Assembly (NCBI GenBank): GCA_963696615.1
Contig: CAVOKU010000003.1
Coordinates: 372,001-436,000 of the forward strand
Direction: 5' to 3'
Source: Palsa-744 sp963696615
Lineage (GTDB): Bacteria > Actinomycetota > Thermoleophilia > Solirubrobacterales > Solirubrobacteraceae
Length of the DNA stretch: 64,000 bases
Below the pieces are notes generated by a model, which searched no databases, was not told the DNA's origin, and worked only from the letters and a program-made list of their open reading frames with translations. Each line of letters opens with the position of its first letter. The first letter of the stretch is position 1. The position numbers and the translations under genes are program-made. This document shows, in pieces, positions 17,006 through 25,343 of the stretch.

Positions 17006-18909
17006 GCCTGCTGGGCGGCGATCACGTGGGTCACCGCGTTGATCAGTGCGAGGTGGGTGAACGCCTGGGGGTAGTTGCCGAGGTGGCGTCCGCTGGATGC
17101 CTCGAGCTCCTCGGCATACAGGCCCAGCGGTGAGGCGTAGGAGAGCAGCCGCTCGCACAGGTGCTCCGCCTCGCGCTGCTCGCCGATCTCCGACAGCGCC
17201 GAGACCAGCCAGAAGGAGCAGATCAGAAACGTCCCCTCCTGGCCCTGCTGGCCGTCGTCGGTCTCGTCGGTGCGATAGCGCAGCACCAGGCCGTTCTCGG
17301 TCAGCTCTTCCTTGATCGCGTACACGGTGGCACGCAGCCGTTCGTCGTCGGCGGGGAGGAAGCGTACGAGCCCGATGAGCAGGTTCGAGGCGTCGAGGGC
17401 GTCGGTCTCGTAGTGCTGACGGAACACGCCCCGCTTGTCCAGGCCGCGCTCGAGGATGTCCTGGCGGATCTCGTCGGCGAGCGCCTGCATCCGTTCGGCG
17501 TGCTCCTGCTCGCCGCGCCGTTCCCCCAGGCGAGCACCGCGGTCGAGCGCCACCCAGCACATCAACTTCGAGCTGACGTAGTGCTTGGGCTCGCCACGGG
17601 CCTCCCAGATCCCCTGATCCGGCTCCCTCCACGCCCGCACCGCGCATTCGACCTGATCGACGAGGATGGGCCACAGCCGCTCGGGGATGTGGTCGCGCTG
17701 CTTCGAGTGCAGGTACACGGAGTCGAGCACGGCGCCGTACACGTCGTTCTGGCGCTGGTCATAGGCGCCGTTGCCGATGCGCACCGGTCGCGCGCCTTCA
17801 TAGCCGTTCAGGTGATCCAGCGTCGACTCCACCAGGTCCTTCTCGCCGGTGATGCCGTACATGATCTGCAACGCGCCGTCCTCGTCGCGCTCGAGATCGG
17901 CGACGTACTGCACGAAGTCATCGGCCTCCCAGTCCAGGCCCAGCGCATGCAGCCCCCACAACGTGAACGAGGCATCGCGCATCCAGCAGTAGCGATAGTC
18001 CCAGTTGCGTTCCCCCCGGGGCGTCTCGGGCAGCGACGTCGTGGGCGCGGCCACGAGCGCTCCGGTGGGCATGAACGTCAGGCCCTTCAGCGTGAGCGCC
18101 GAGCGCTGCAGGTGCGAGCGCCAGGGATGATCGGGATAGGTGCCGTCGGCGAGCCAGGTGCGCCAGAAGTGGGTCGTTCGGTCGAGGCAGACCTTCGCCT
18201 GCTCGGCGGTGCGCGGCCCGCCGCGTGCCTCCGTCCAGGAGATCGCGCAGAAGCGCTGCTCGCCCTCCACCATCGTGTGGCGGGCGTGGACCCGGTTGCC
18301 CTCGATCCCCATGTGCATGTCGCTGTACAGGCGAAACTCCGTCTCGCCGTCGGCCGCGTCCAGCGCGAAGCCACCCCCCTCGCCGGTGTCCACCACGCTC
18401 CACTGGGCCGGCTTGGCGCCGTACTCGAGCATCGGCTCGCACAGCAGCTCGACCTGCACCTGCCCCTGCACGCACTGCACGTAGCGCACGAGCAGGTGGT
18501 CGGCGTCGAAGTCCGTGGGCGCCCGCGTGTGGCTGGAGCCGTGCTTGTTGTCGTGCCATTCGCCGATCGTGAGCCCGTCGAGCACGCACAGCCAGCCCTG
18601 CGGCGTCATCCAGGTCGTCTCGATCAGGTTCGTGCCGGGAACGTAGCGACGGCCCATCGGCACGTAGGTGCCATAGGGGCCCACGCGGAAGCTGCCGGCA
18701 CCGCGGTCGAGGATCGCGCCGAACACCGACGGCGAGTCGAAGTGCGGCAGGCACATCCACTCGATCGAGCCATCGGAGGCGACCAGCGCGCCGGTGTGGC
18801 AGTCCGAGAGGAAGCCATAGTCGCCGATCGTCGGAAACGGAGAGGGCCCGGGCGCCGCCGGCGAGCGCAGCTGCGCGGGCTTCCCGGCGGCGGCGCTCGG
18901 CGTGCTCAC
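16999..18909 (-). CDS. Glycoside hydrolase family 15 (glucoamylase/trehalase type)
   Basis: A 636-residue GH15 enzyme. The N-terminal beta domain begins IGDYGFLSDCHTGALV with SIEWMCLPHFDSPSVFGA. The (alpha/alpha)6 catalytic barrel has NWDYRYCWMRDASFTLWGL and GIWEARGEPKHYVSSK, whose Glu is the likely general acid, then GTFLICSFWLVSAL near the end. Actinobacterial homologues include trehalases, so trehalose or maltodextrin hydrolysis is likely. There is no signal peptide, so it is cytoplasmic. Its GTG start (18909) overlaps the stop of the MBL hydrolase gene by 4 bp (GTGA), so the two are translationally coupled. Confidence 0.92.
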   Translation of the reverse strand: MSTPSAAAGKPAQLRSPAAPGPSPFPTIGDYGFLSDCHTGALVASDGSIEWMCLPHFDSPSVFGAILDRGAGSFRVGPYGTYVPMGRRYVPGTNLIETTWMTPQGWLCVLDGLTIGEWHDNKHGSSHTRAPTDFDADHLLVRYVQCVQGQVQVELLCEPMLEYGAKPAQWSVVDTGEGGGFALDAADGETEFRLYSDMHMGIEGNRVHARHTMVEGEQRFCAISWTEARGGPRTAEQAKVCLDRTTHFWRTWLADGTYPDHPWRSHLQRSALTLKGLTFMPTGALVAAPTTSLPETPRGERNWDYRYCWMRDASFTLWGLHALGLDWEADDFVQYVADLERDEDGALQIMYGITGEKDLVESTLDHLNGYEGARPVRIGNGAYDQRQNDVYGAVLDSVYLHSKQRDHIPERLWPILVDQVECAVRAWREPDQGIWEARGEPKHYVSSKLMCWVALDRGARLGERRGEQEHAERMQALADEIRQDILERGLDKRGVFRQHYETDALDASNLLIGLVRFLPADDERLRATVYAIKEELTENGLVLRYRTDETDDGQQGQEGTFLICSFWLVSALSEIGEQREAEHLCERLLSYASPLGLYAEELEASSGRHLGNYPQAFTHLALINAVTHVIAAQQAQ

Positions 18910-19799
18910 GAGTCGAAGCTCTCGAACGTGGGGCGCTCGACACCGTCGGGCAGGATCTGCTCGTCGTCGAGCTTGTCCAGGTGCGCCGCGAGGGTCACCG
19001 CCGCGAGCGGACGCATCGTCTCGGATACCTCGGGCCAGACCTCGTCCAGGAGCTCCCGTTCGGTGCGGGCGCCCTGGCTGATGGCGAAGATCAGGGCGTG
19101 CTCACGATCCAAGCGATGGTTGACATATTCCTCGAGCTTGGTCGACGGGTCCCACACGATTGGGCCATGACCGGGGCAGATCACCCTGAAGTCGTCTCGC
19201 AACCGCAGGCGGGTGAGCGCGAGCAGGTAGTCGGACATCGCGGCACGGTGGGGAGAGACGAACACCGACCCTTCGCCGAGCACCGCGTCGCCGGTGAAGC
19301 ACACGCCATCGGCGATCAGTGCGAAATGGTCTTCGGAATGCCCGGAGGTGGCAACCGGGTAGAACGGGCCGAAGCGCTCGCCCTCGACCAGCCGCACGTC
19401 TGTGTCGCCCCGCCCGGCCGCGACCGGGGCGGGACAGCGAGCCAGCAGCTCGTCGACCGCTTCGGCGTGGTCCTCGTGGTCGTGGGTCAGCGCGACCCCG
19501 CCGAGCCCGCCCCGACTCTCGATCGCGTCGAGCAGGCGCCGTAGGTGGGTGTCGATCAGTGGTCCCGGGTCAACCACCCACGCGGGCCGCCGGCCGAGAA
19601 CCCAGGTGTTGGTGCCCGACAGCGTGAACGGGCCCGCGTTGGGCGCACGCAGGTGCAGCACGTCGTAGCGCTGCAGCAGCTCGGCATCGGATCGGGCCTC
19701 CGACTCTGCGTCGGGCTCGATCTCGGGCTCGGTGCCTGGCTCGGGCTCCAGCTCGGCGGGTATTTCATCGCCCTGGTCGGGCGAGGACGGGGCTGTCAC
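18906..19799 (-). CDS. MBL-fold metallo-hydrolase (LACTB2-like)
   Basis: A 297-residue metallo-beta-lactamase fold protein. The metal motif THDHEDH is followed by ATSGHSEDH, FTGDAVLG and CPGHGPIVWD, which supply the remaining His/Asp ligands of a binuclear zinc site. The C-terminal part (REHALIFAISQGARTERELL) is the winged-helix-like region of LACTB2/glyoxalase II relatives. The first about 45 residues are an acidic Glu/Pro-rich tail (EPEPGTEPEIEPDAE) that looks disordered. The substrate is not predictable. It is coupled to the GH15 gene downstream. Confidence 0.9.
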   Translation of the reverse strand: MTAPSSPDQGDEIPAELEPEPGTEPEIEPDAESEARSDAELLQRYDVLHLRAPNAGPFTLSGTNTWVLGRRPAWVVDPGPLIDTHLRRLLDAIESRGGLGGVALTHDHEDHAEAVDELLARCPAPVAAGRGDTDVRLVEGERFGPFYPVATSGHSEDHFALIADGVCFTGDAVLGEGSVFVSPHRAAMSDYLLALTRLRLRDDFRVICPGHGPIVWDPSTKLEEYVNHRLDREHALIFAISQGARTERELLDEVWPEVSETMRPLAAVTLAAHLDKLDDEQILPDGVERPTFESFDS

Positions 19800-19898
19800 C
19801 CGGGCGACGTTAGCTGACGGAGTGGTCCGGCGACTGCTGCTCGGATCGGCGACGGTGCCGGAGCTCTGCGCCGTCGCGGCGAGCTGCTCCTCGCCGGC

Positions 19899-21380
19899 TC
19901 AGGCCAGGTTCGCCATCACGTGCTTGACGATCGTGTAGTCCTCGAGCGAGTAGACGCTCAGATCCTTGCCGTAACCGGACTCCTTGAAGCCGCCGTGGGG
20001 CATCTCGGACACGAGCGGGATGTGATCGTTGATCCACACGCAACCGAACCGCAGCGCCCGGCTGACCCGCAACGCGCGGCCGACGTCGCGGGTCCACACC
20101 GAGGAGGCGAGGCCGTAGCGAGTGGCGTTGGCCCAGGCGATCGCCTGCTCCTCCTCGGCGAACCGCTGCACCGTGATGACCGGTCCGAAGATCTCGCTCT
20201 GGATCATCTCGTCCCCCTGTTCCAGGCCCGCCACGACGGTCGGCTCCACGAAGAAGCCTGGCCGGTCGGGCGCCTCGCCGCCGGTGACGATCTCCGCACT
20301 GTCGGGACGGCGCTCCAAGAAGCCGTGCACCCGTTCGCGCTGTCTGGCAGAGTTGACCGGGCCGAGCGTGGTCTCAGGCGAGAGGGTGTCTCCGATCACG
20401 AGCCCCTGGGCCTGGCCGGCGAGCCCTGTCACGACGTCGTCGTACACCTTCGCCTCGGCGAGCACCCTCGTGGCGGCGGTGCAGTCCTGGCCGGCGTTGT
20501 AGTAGCCCGTGCCGGCGATGGTCTCCAGCGCGCCGTCGAGACTGACGTCGTCGAACACCACCACCGGGGCCTTGCCGCCGAGCTCCAGATGCACCCGCTT
20601 GAGGCTGTCGGCGGCGGTGCGGGCGATGTGCTTTCCAGTCTGCACGGATCCTGTCAGCGAGATCATGTCGACATCCGGGTGGCCGATCAGCGCCTCGCCG
20701 GTCGGCTCGCCCGGGCCGGTGAGCACGTTCAGCACGCCCGCGGGCAGCACCTCGGATGCCAGCTCGGCGAAGCGCACGGTGGTGATCGGTGTCGTCTCGG
20801 CGGGTTTGAGCACGACCGTGTTGCCTGCGGCAAGCGCTGGCCCGATCTTCCAGATGGCCATCATCAGGGGGTAGTTCCAGGGGGTGATCTGCCCCACCAC
20901 CCCAACGGCCTCGCGGCGGGTGAAAGACGTGTACCCCTCCATGTACTCGCCGGCCGCCCGTCCCTCCAGACAGCGGGCCGCGCCGGCGAAGAAGCGCAGG
21001 TTGTCGGCCATCACCGGGAGCTCGTCGTTGCGGACCGCCTCGATCGGCTTGCCCGCGTTCAGCGCCTCCAGCCGCGCGATCTCCTCGGCGTTGGCGTCGA
21101 TCACGTCGGCGAGGTCAAGCAGCGCCTGTGCGCGCCGCGCGGGCGTCTCCGCCGACCACCCTCCAAACGCCCGTCGCGCGGCCCCCACCGCACGATCGAC
21201 GTCCTCGGGGGTCGACTTCGACGCCCGCGCCATCTCCTCCCCGGTGGCTGGGTTGAGGACCGGCTCGTCGCCGCCCTCGGACGGGACCGACTCCCCGTCG
21301 ATGAAGTTGTTCAGTGCGGCCATGGTGCTCGCCATGCGGGGCCCTCCTGTCGCGGTCGCAATGCCGGTCTGCTCGCTCAA
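19899..21380 (-). CDS. Aldehyde dehydrogenase (aminobutyraldehyde/betaine aldehyde type)
   Basis: A 493-residue NAD-dependent ALDH. Catalytic Cys lies in NAGQDCTAATRV, the general-base Glu in HLELGGKAPVVV, the nucleotide-site GSVQTGKHI and TPWNYPL are present, and PHGGFKESGYGKDLSVYSLEDYT closes the protein, as in gamma-aminobutyraldehyde dehydrogenases. In this operon it probably oxidises the aminoaldehyde released by the aminotransferase at 23649-25130. The TTG start at 21380 overlaps the alanine dehydrogenase stop (TTGA); an internal ATG at 21335 is an alternative start. It is the last gene of the overlapping operon. Confidence 0.93.
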   Translation of the reverse strand: MSEQTGIATATGGPRMASTMAALNNFIDGESVPSEGGDEPVLNPATGEEMARASKSTPEDVDRAVGAARRAFGGWSAETPARRAQALLDLADVIDANAEEIARLEALNAGKPIEAVRNDELPVMADNLRFFAGAARCLEGRAAGEYMEGYTSFTRREAVGVVGQITPWNYPLMMAIWKIGPALAAGNTVVLKPAETTPITTVRFAELASEVLPAGVLNVLTGPGEPTGEALIGHPDVDMISLTGSVQTGKHIARTAADSLKRVHLELGGKAPVVVFDDVSLDGALETIAGTGYYNAGQDCTAATRVLAEAKVYDDVVTGLAGQAQGLVIGDTLSPETTLGPVNSARQRERVHGFLERRPDSAEIVTGGEAPDRPGFFVEPTVVAGLEQGDEMIQSEIFGPVITVQRFAEEEQAIAWANATRYGLASSVWTRDVGRALRVSRALRFGCVWINDHIPLVSEMPHGGFKESGYGKDLSVYSLEDYTIVKHVMANLA

Positions 21381-22534
21381 ATCCCAATCCTCTCAGCTGG
21401 CGCCAGGCCGATGGCAGCGTCCCTGCTATCGCCGCCGGCGTCGGGCTCGATCCCGGCGAGCGCCTCGATCACGGCGGGATGGGTGATCTCGCCGTTGCGC
21501 ACGTTCAAGCCCATCCCCAGGCCGGGATCGTCGGCCATCGCCGCCTGCGGGCCCTTGTCGGCGAGGGCGAGCACGTACGGCAGCGTGGCGTTCGTGAGGG
21601 CGTAGGTGGAGGTGATCGGCACGGCGCCGGGCATGTTGGTGACGCAGTAGTGGGTGATCCCGTCGAGCTCGAAGGTCGGCTGGGAATGGGTGGTCGGGCG
21701 GGAGCTCTCAAAGCAGCCGCCCTGATCGATCGATACGTCCACCAGCACCGCGTGACGCTTCATCAACGCCAGCTGCTTGCGGCTGATCACGTGTGGCGCA
21801 CGGCCGCCGTGAACGAGCACGGAGCCGATCACGAGATCCGCGGCGGGGAGCATCTCCTCGATCGCGAGGGTGGAGGAGTACACGGTGGACGCACGTCCGC
21901 CGAAGGCCACTTCCAGATCGCGCAGACGATCGATCGAGCGATCGAACACGAACACGTCGGCCTGCATTCCGATTGCGATGAAGGCGGCGTTCATACCCAC
22001 CACCCCACCCCCGATCACGAGCACCGTCGCCGCGGCGACGCCCGGCACGCCGCCGAGCAGGATGCCCCGTCCGCCAAGTGGCTTCTCCAGCATGAACGCT
22101 CCGGCCTGGGTGGCGATCTTGCCGGCGACCTCGCTCATCGGCGCCAACAGCGGCAGACGTCCGGCGACGTCCTCGACGGTCTCATACGCGATGCAGGTCG
22201 CACGCGAGCGCTGCAGCCCGCGCGCAAGCTCCGGCTCTGCCGCCAGGTGCAGATAGGTGAACAGCGTCTGGCCCTCGCTCAGCATCGCGACCTCGCGGGC
22301 CTGGGGCTCCTTGACCTTGAGCACCAGCTCGGAGCTGTCGAACACGGCCTCTGTGTCGGGCACGATCCGGGCACCCTGGGCGGTGAACTGCTCGTCGGCG
22401 ATCGCGCTTCCCTCGCCGGCACCGGCCTGGACCAGCACCTCGTGGCCGTGCGCTGTGAGCTCGCGAACTCCGGCAGGGGTGATCGCGATGCGGTACTCGT
22501 CGGGCTTGATCTCGGTGGGAACCCCGATCCTCAT
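21377..22534 (-). CDS. ald: Alanine dehydrogenase
   Basis: A 385-residue NAD-dependent L-alanine dehydrogenase. The N-terminus MRIGVPTEIKPDEYRIAITP, KVKEPQ (with the substrate Lys), TYLHLAAE (with the catalytic His), the nucleotide motif VLVIGGGVVGMNAA, and VLVDVSIDQGGCFESSRPTTHS are all typical. It interconverts alanine with pyruvate plus ammonia. Placed between a class-III aminotransferase and an aldehyde dehydrogenase, it would recycle alanine to pyruvate, the amino acceptor, and release the nitrogen. It overlaps the PucR gene by ATGA and the ALDH gene by TTGA. Confidence 0.95.
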   Translation of the reverse strand: MRIGVPTEIKPDEYRIAITPAGVRELTAHGHEVLVQAGAGEGSAIADEQFTAQGARIVPDTEAVFDSSELVLKVKEPQAREVAMLSEGQTLFTYLHLAAEPELARGLQRSRATCIAYETVEDVAGRLPLLAPMSEVAGKIATQAGAFMLEKPLGGRGILLGGVPGVAAATVLVIGGGVVGMNAAFIAIGMQADVFVFDRSIDRLRDLEVAFGGRASTVYSSTLAIEEMLPAADLVIGSVLVHGGRAPHVISRKQLALMKRHAVLVDVSIDQGGCFESSRPTTHSQPTFELDGITHYCVTNMPGAVPITSTYALTNATLPYVLALADKGPQAAMADDPGLGMGLNVRNGEITHPAVIEALAGIEPDAGGDSRDAAIGLAPAERIGI

Positions 22535-23664
22535 CGTGTCAGCTCCCTGCCCCGCAACGCGAGCCAGAACTCGATGCGGTCGCGGGCGCTGGTCAGATCG
22601 CGTCCCGTCAGCTGCTCGATCCGTCTGATCCGGTAGCGCAGCGTGTGTCGGTGGCAGTAGAGCTCCCCCGCCGACTTCTCCCAGTGGCCGTTGTTCTCGA
22701 TGAACACGTCGAGCGAACGCAGCAGCTCTTCGCCGTACTCGCCCTCGCCCTGCTCCACCGGCCCGAGGACGGCGCGGCAGTAGGACATCAACGCATCGTC
22801 GTCCTGCAGGGAGAGCAGCAGCTGAAACGCGCCGAGATCCTTGTAGGAGGCGACCGTTTCGGGCGTATCGCCGTTGCGAAGCCGGGAAGCCTCCAGCGCG
22901 CACCTGGCCTCGTGAAAGCCAAGTCTCAGGGAGTGTGTCGCCGCGGGGCGGCTCGCCGCAGCGCTCACGGGGCCCAGGCGGGCCGCCAGTTCCGAGCGGA
23001 CCTGGCCGGCGAGTTCGAGCGGGTCCGGATCGACGCCGTCGATGTCGATCACCGCGTACAGCACCCCGCTGCGAATCGCCACCAGGCCGTTGACCTGGGC
23101 GCGCACCAGAGCGTTCTCCAACAGCGACGCCGCGACCCCGGGATCGGCGAGCGAGAACGCCAGCACGGCCGTCTGGTCGTGGATGCCGAACGGGCGCAGC
23201 TTGGCCTCGAGCTCTTCCGGATAGAGATGACCTGTCAGCGCTTCGGCGAGCACGTCGCCGGCTGTGTTGCGTTGCAGCATTTCGTAGCGTTCGTCCACGA
23301 GCTGTGCGAAGACACGCTCGGTGATGGCGATGAACGGCAGCTCGTAGGGCACCTCGAACACGGGGAATCCGTGCTCGCGAGCGGCGCTCACGAGCGCCGT
23401 CGGCAGCCGCTTGTGAGCGAAGCCCGTGCCGAAGCCGAGCCCGGCGATGTCGTGTTCGACGAGTCGATCGATGAATTCCCGCTGGGGCTTCGGCCCCGAG
23501 AGCTGCAGTCCCGTCGTGAGCAGCAGCTCGCCTCCCTTCAGCCACGGCGTCGGATCGACGAGCTCGGTCAGGTGCACCCAGCGGACGTGGCGCTTGGCCG
23601 CCTCCTCGCCGCTGACGAGCTCGAGCGCGAGCTCTGCGATGAGGCCCTCTATCGTGAGCTCCAC
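22531..23664 (-). CDS. PucR-family transcriptional regulator
   Basis: A 377-residue regulator. The N-terminal PucR (purine catabolism regulator) domain covers about 1-120 (RWVHLTELVDPTPWLKGGELLLTTG). A GGDEF-like/CdaR middle region follows, and the C-terminal HTH_30 domain is CHRHTLRYRIRRIEQLTGRD (about 340-360). This family controls catabolism of purines, amino acids and polyamines in response to small ligands. It lies inside the operon between the aminotransferase and alanine dehydrogenase, overlapping both (16 bp and 4 bp), which suggests autoregulation of the module. Confidence 0.93.
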   Translation of the reverse strand: MELTIEGLIAELALELVSGEEAAKRHVRWVHLTELVDPTPWLKGGELLLTTGLQLSGPKPQREFIDRLVEHDIAGLGFGTGFAHKRLPTALVSAAREHGFPVFEVPYELPFIAITERVFAQLVDERYEMLQRNTAGDVLAEALTGHLYPEELEAKLRPFGIHDQTAVLAFSLADPGVAASLLENALVRAQVNGLVAIRSGVLYAVIDIDGVDPDPLELAGQVRSELAARLGPVSAAASRPAATHSLRLGFHEARCALEASRLRNGDTPETVASYKDLGAFQLLLSLQDDDALMSYCRAVLGPVEQGEGEYGEELLRSLDVFIENNGHWEKSAGELYCHRHTLRYRIRRIEQLTGRDLTSARDRIEFWLALRGRELTR

Positions 23665-25130
23665 TGTCCCATCCGTTCCGAGGCCTCCGCGAGCACGGGG
23701 CGCAGGATCGACTCGATCTCGGCGAACTGCTCCTCACCCGCGATCAGGGGGGGCGAGAGCTGCACGATCGGATCGCCGCGATCGTCGGTGCGGCAGATCA
23801 ACCCGCGCCGGTAGAGCTCACCCGAGAGGAAGCCGCGCAACAGCTTCTCGGCCTCCTCGGGGGAGAACGTGGCCTTCGTGGCCTTGTCCTTGACCAGCTC
23901 GATCGCGTGGAAGTAGCCGGCGCCGCGCACGTCGCCGACGATCGGCAGGTCGCGCAGGCTCTCGAGCATCGCCCGGAACCTGCCCTCCTTGACGCGCACC
24001 CGCTCGCACAGCCGCTCACGCTCGAGCACGTCGATGTTCGCCAGGGCGGTCGCGCACGCGACGGGATGCCCGCCGAAGGTGAAACCGTGGTTGAAGATCG
24101 CCTTGCCGTGCATGAACGGCTCGGCGATCTTCTCGGACGCGATCACCGCGCCCAGGGGCGCGTAGGCGGAGGTGATGCCCTTCGCCGTGGTGATCATGTC
24201 CGGCTCATACCCGAATCGCTCGCAGCCGAACCAGTGGCCGATGCGTCCCCACGAGCAGATCACCTCGTCGGAGATCAGCAGCACCCCGTGGCGATCGCAG
24301 ATCTCGCGCACCCGCTGGAAGTAGCCGTCCTGCGGCACGAAGCAGCCGCCGCCGTTCTGGACGGGCTCGAGGATCACCGCCGCGACCGTCTGGGGCCCCT
24401 CGAACAGGATCGCCTCCTCGATCGCGTCGGCCGCCCACAGCGGATCGCGGTCTTCCTTCCAGCGGTAGGAGTTGGTGTTCGCGACGTGCCGTCCGCCGGG
24501 CGTGAGCGGCTCGAACGGTTCGCGCAGCGGGGGCAGGCCGGTCGCGGTGAGCGCGCCCATCGAGGTGCCGTGGTAGGCGAGATAACGCGAGACGATCTTG
24601 TGCCTGCGAGGCTCCCCCCGCGCGGCGTGGTAGGCCTTCGCGAGCTTCCACGCCGACTCCACCGCCTCCGAGCCGCCGGAGGTGAAGAACACCCGGCTCA
24701 AGCCGGCGGGGGCGAGCTCGGCGATCCGCGCGGCCAGCTCGATCGAGCGGGGGTGGGCATAGCTCCAGTTGGTGTAGAAGCCCAGCTCCTTGCCCTGGCG
24801 GGCGGCCGCCTCGGCCAGCTCCGCGCGGCCATGGCCGGCGTTCACGCAGTACAGGGCCGAGAGCCCGTCGAGGTAGCGGTTGCCGTGCTCGTCGAAGACG
24901 TAGCACCCTTCGCCCCTGACGATCACGGGCACCTCGGCGCCCTCCTCGTAGGTGCCCATGCGGGTGAAGTGCATCCACAGGTGGCGCTTGGCAAGCGTCT
25001 GCAGCTCGCTCGCTCCGGCACCCTCGGGGGCGGCCTCGCCCGGATCCCGTGCACCCGCTCGCTCGCCGAGGCCGGCAGCCCCGCCGGCAGCCAGATTGCC
25101 CGGTTCGGTGCTGGTCGGTGTAGCCGCCAT
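23649..25130 (-). CDS. Class-III aminotransferase (putrescine/omega-amino acid:pyruvate type)
   Basis: A 493-residue PLP aminotransferase. The first about 40 residues are a low-complexity Ala/Gly tail; the core then begins LAKRHLWMHFTRMG. Landmarks are GLSALYCVNAGHGR, FFTSGGSEAVESAWKLAK, YLAYHGTSMGALTATG, ISDEVICSWGRIGHWFG, the PLP lysine in TTAKGITSAYAPLGA and FNHGFTFGGHP. The layout matches pyruvate-dependent enzymes acting on putrescine, beta-alanine or GABA (SpuC-like). The operon supplies alanine dehydrogenase and an aminoaldehyde dehydrogenase, which fits putrescine or a related diamine. A ribosome site AAGGAGA lies upstream of the ATG at 25130. Confidence 0.92.
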   Translation of the reverse strand: MAATPTSTEPGNLAAGGAAGLGERAGARDPGEAAPEGAGASELQTLAKRHLWMHFTRMGTYEEGAEVPVIVRGEGCYVFDEHGNRYLDGLSALYCVNAGHGRAELAEAAARQGKELGFYTNWSYAHPRSIELAARIAELAPAGLSRVFFTSGGSEAVESAWKLAKAYHAARGEPRRHKIVSRYLAYHGTSMGALTATGLPPLREPFEPLTPGGRHVANTNSYRWKEDRDPLWAADAIEEAILFEGPQTVAAVILEPVQNGGGCFVPQDGYFQRVREICDRHGVLLISDEVICSWGRIGHWFGCERFGYEPDMITTAKGITSAYAPLGAVIASEKIAEPFMHGKAIFNHGFTFGGHPVACATALANIDVLERERLCERVRVKEGRFRAMLESLRDLPIVGDVRGAGYFHAIELVKDKATKATFSPEEAEKLLRGFLSGELYRRGLICRTDDRGDPIVQLSPPLIAGEEQFAEIESILRPVLAEASERMGQWSSR

Positions 25131-25148
25131 CGCCCACTCTCCTTGAAA

Positions 25149-25208
25149 TAACAGACCTGTTAGCTAGACGCTCAGGACAACCGTACCCTGCCCGGATGTC
25201 CAGCTCAA
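25149..25208 (-). promoter_or_regulatory. Putative promoter and operator of the amine-catabolism operon
   Basis: On the minus strand TTGAGC (25203-25208), a 17-bp spacer and TACGGT (25180-25185) form a plausible sigma-70-type promoter about 50 bp upstream of the aminotransferase. Downstream of the expected start site is an exact inverted repeat, TAACAG (25149-25154), 2 bp, CTGTTA (25157-25162), just before the ribosome site. Its position would suit a repressor roadblock or a leader hairpin; the PucR protein of the operon is an obvious candidate ligand. Confidence 0.4.
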
Positions 25209-25239
25209 GGCGCTACGCGTTCAACAAGCAAGATCTGAT

Positions 25240-25268
25240 TTGTACTTAACGTCTAAAATCTCTAGTAC
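25240..25268 (+). promoter_or_regulatory. Possible promoter of the APC permease gene
   Basis: TTGTAC (25240-25245) and TAGTAC (25263-25268) are 17 bp apart, inside the most AT-rich stretch of the divergent intergenic region. TAAAAT (25254-25259) is a better -10 match but lacks a partnered -35. The permease start is about 75 bp downstream, after a ribosome site CGAGAGGAG. Confidence 0.3.
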
Positions 25269-25343
25269 GTTTTGGGGATTGCGCCCCTTTCCCGAACGGG
25301 CTTGAGGACGTAGCGTTCCTCACAACCTTCGAGAGGAGCACCA

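Noticed and set aside
17161..19170. Open frame of 669 codons on the plus strand opposite the GH15 and MBL genes
   Set aside because: Antisense shadow; no domain, no start context, and the minus-strand genes have full family signatures.
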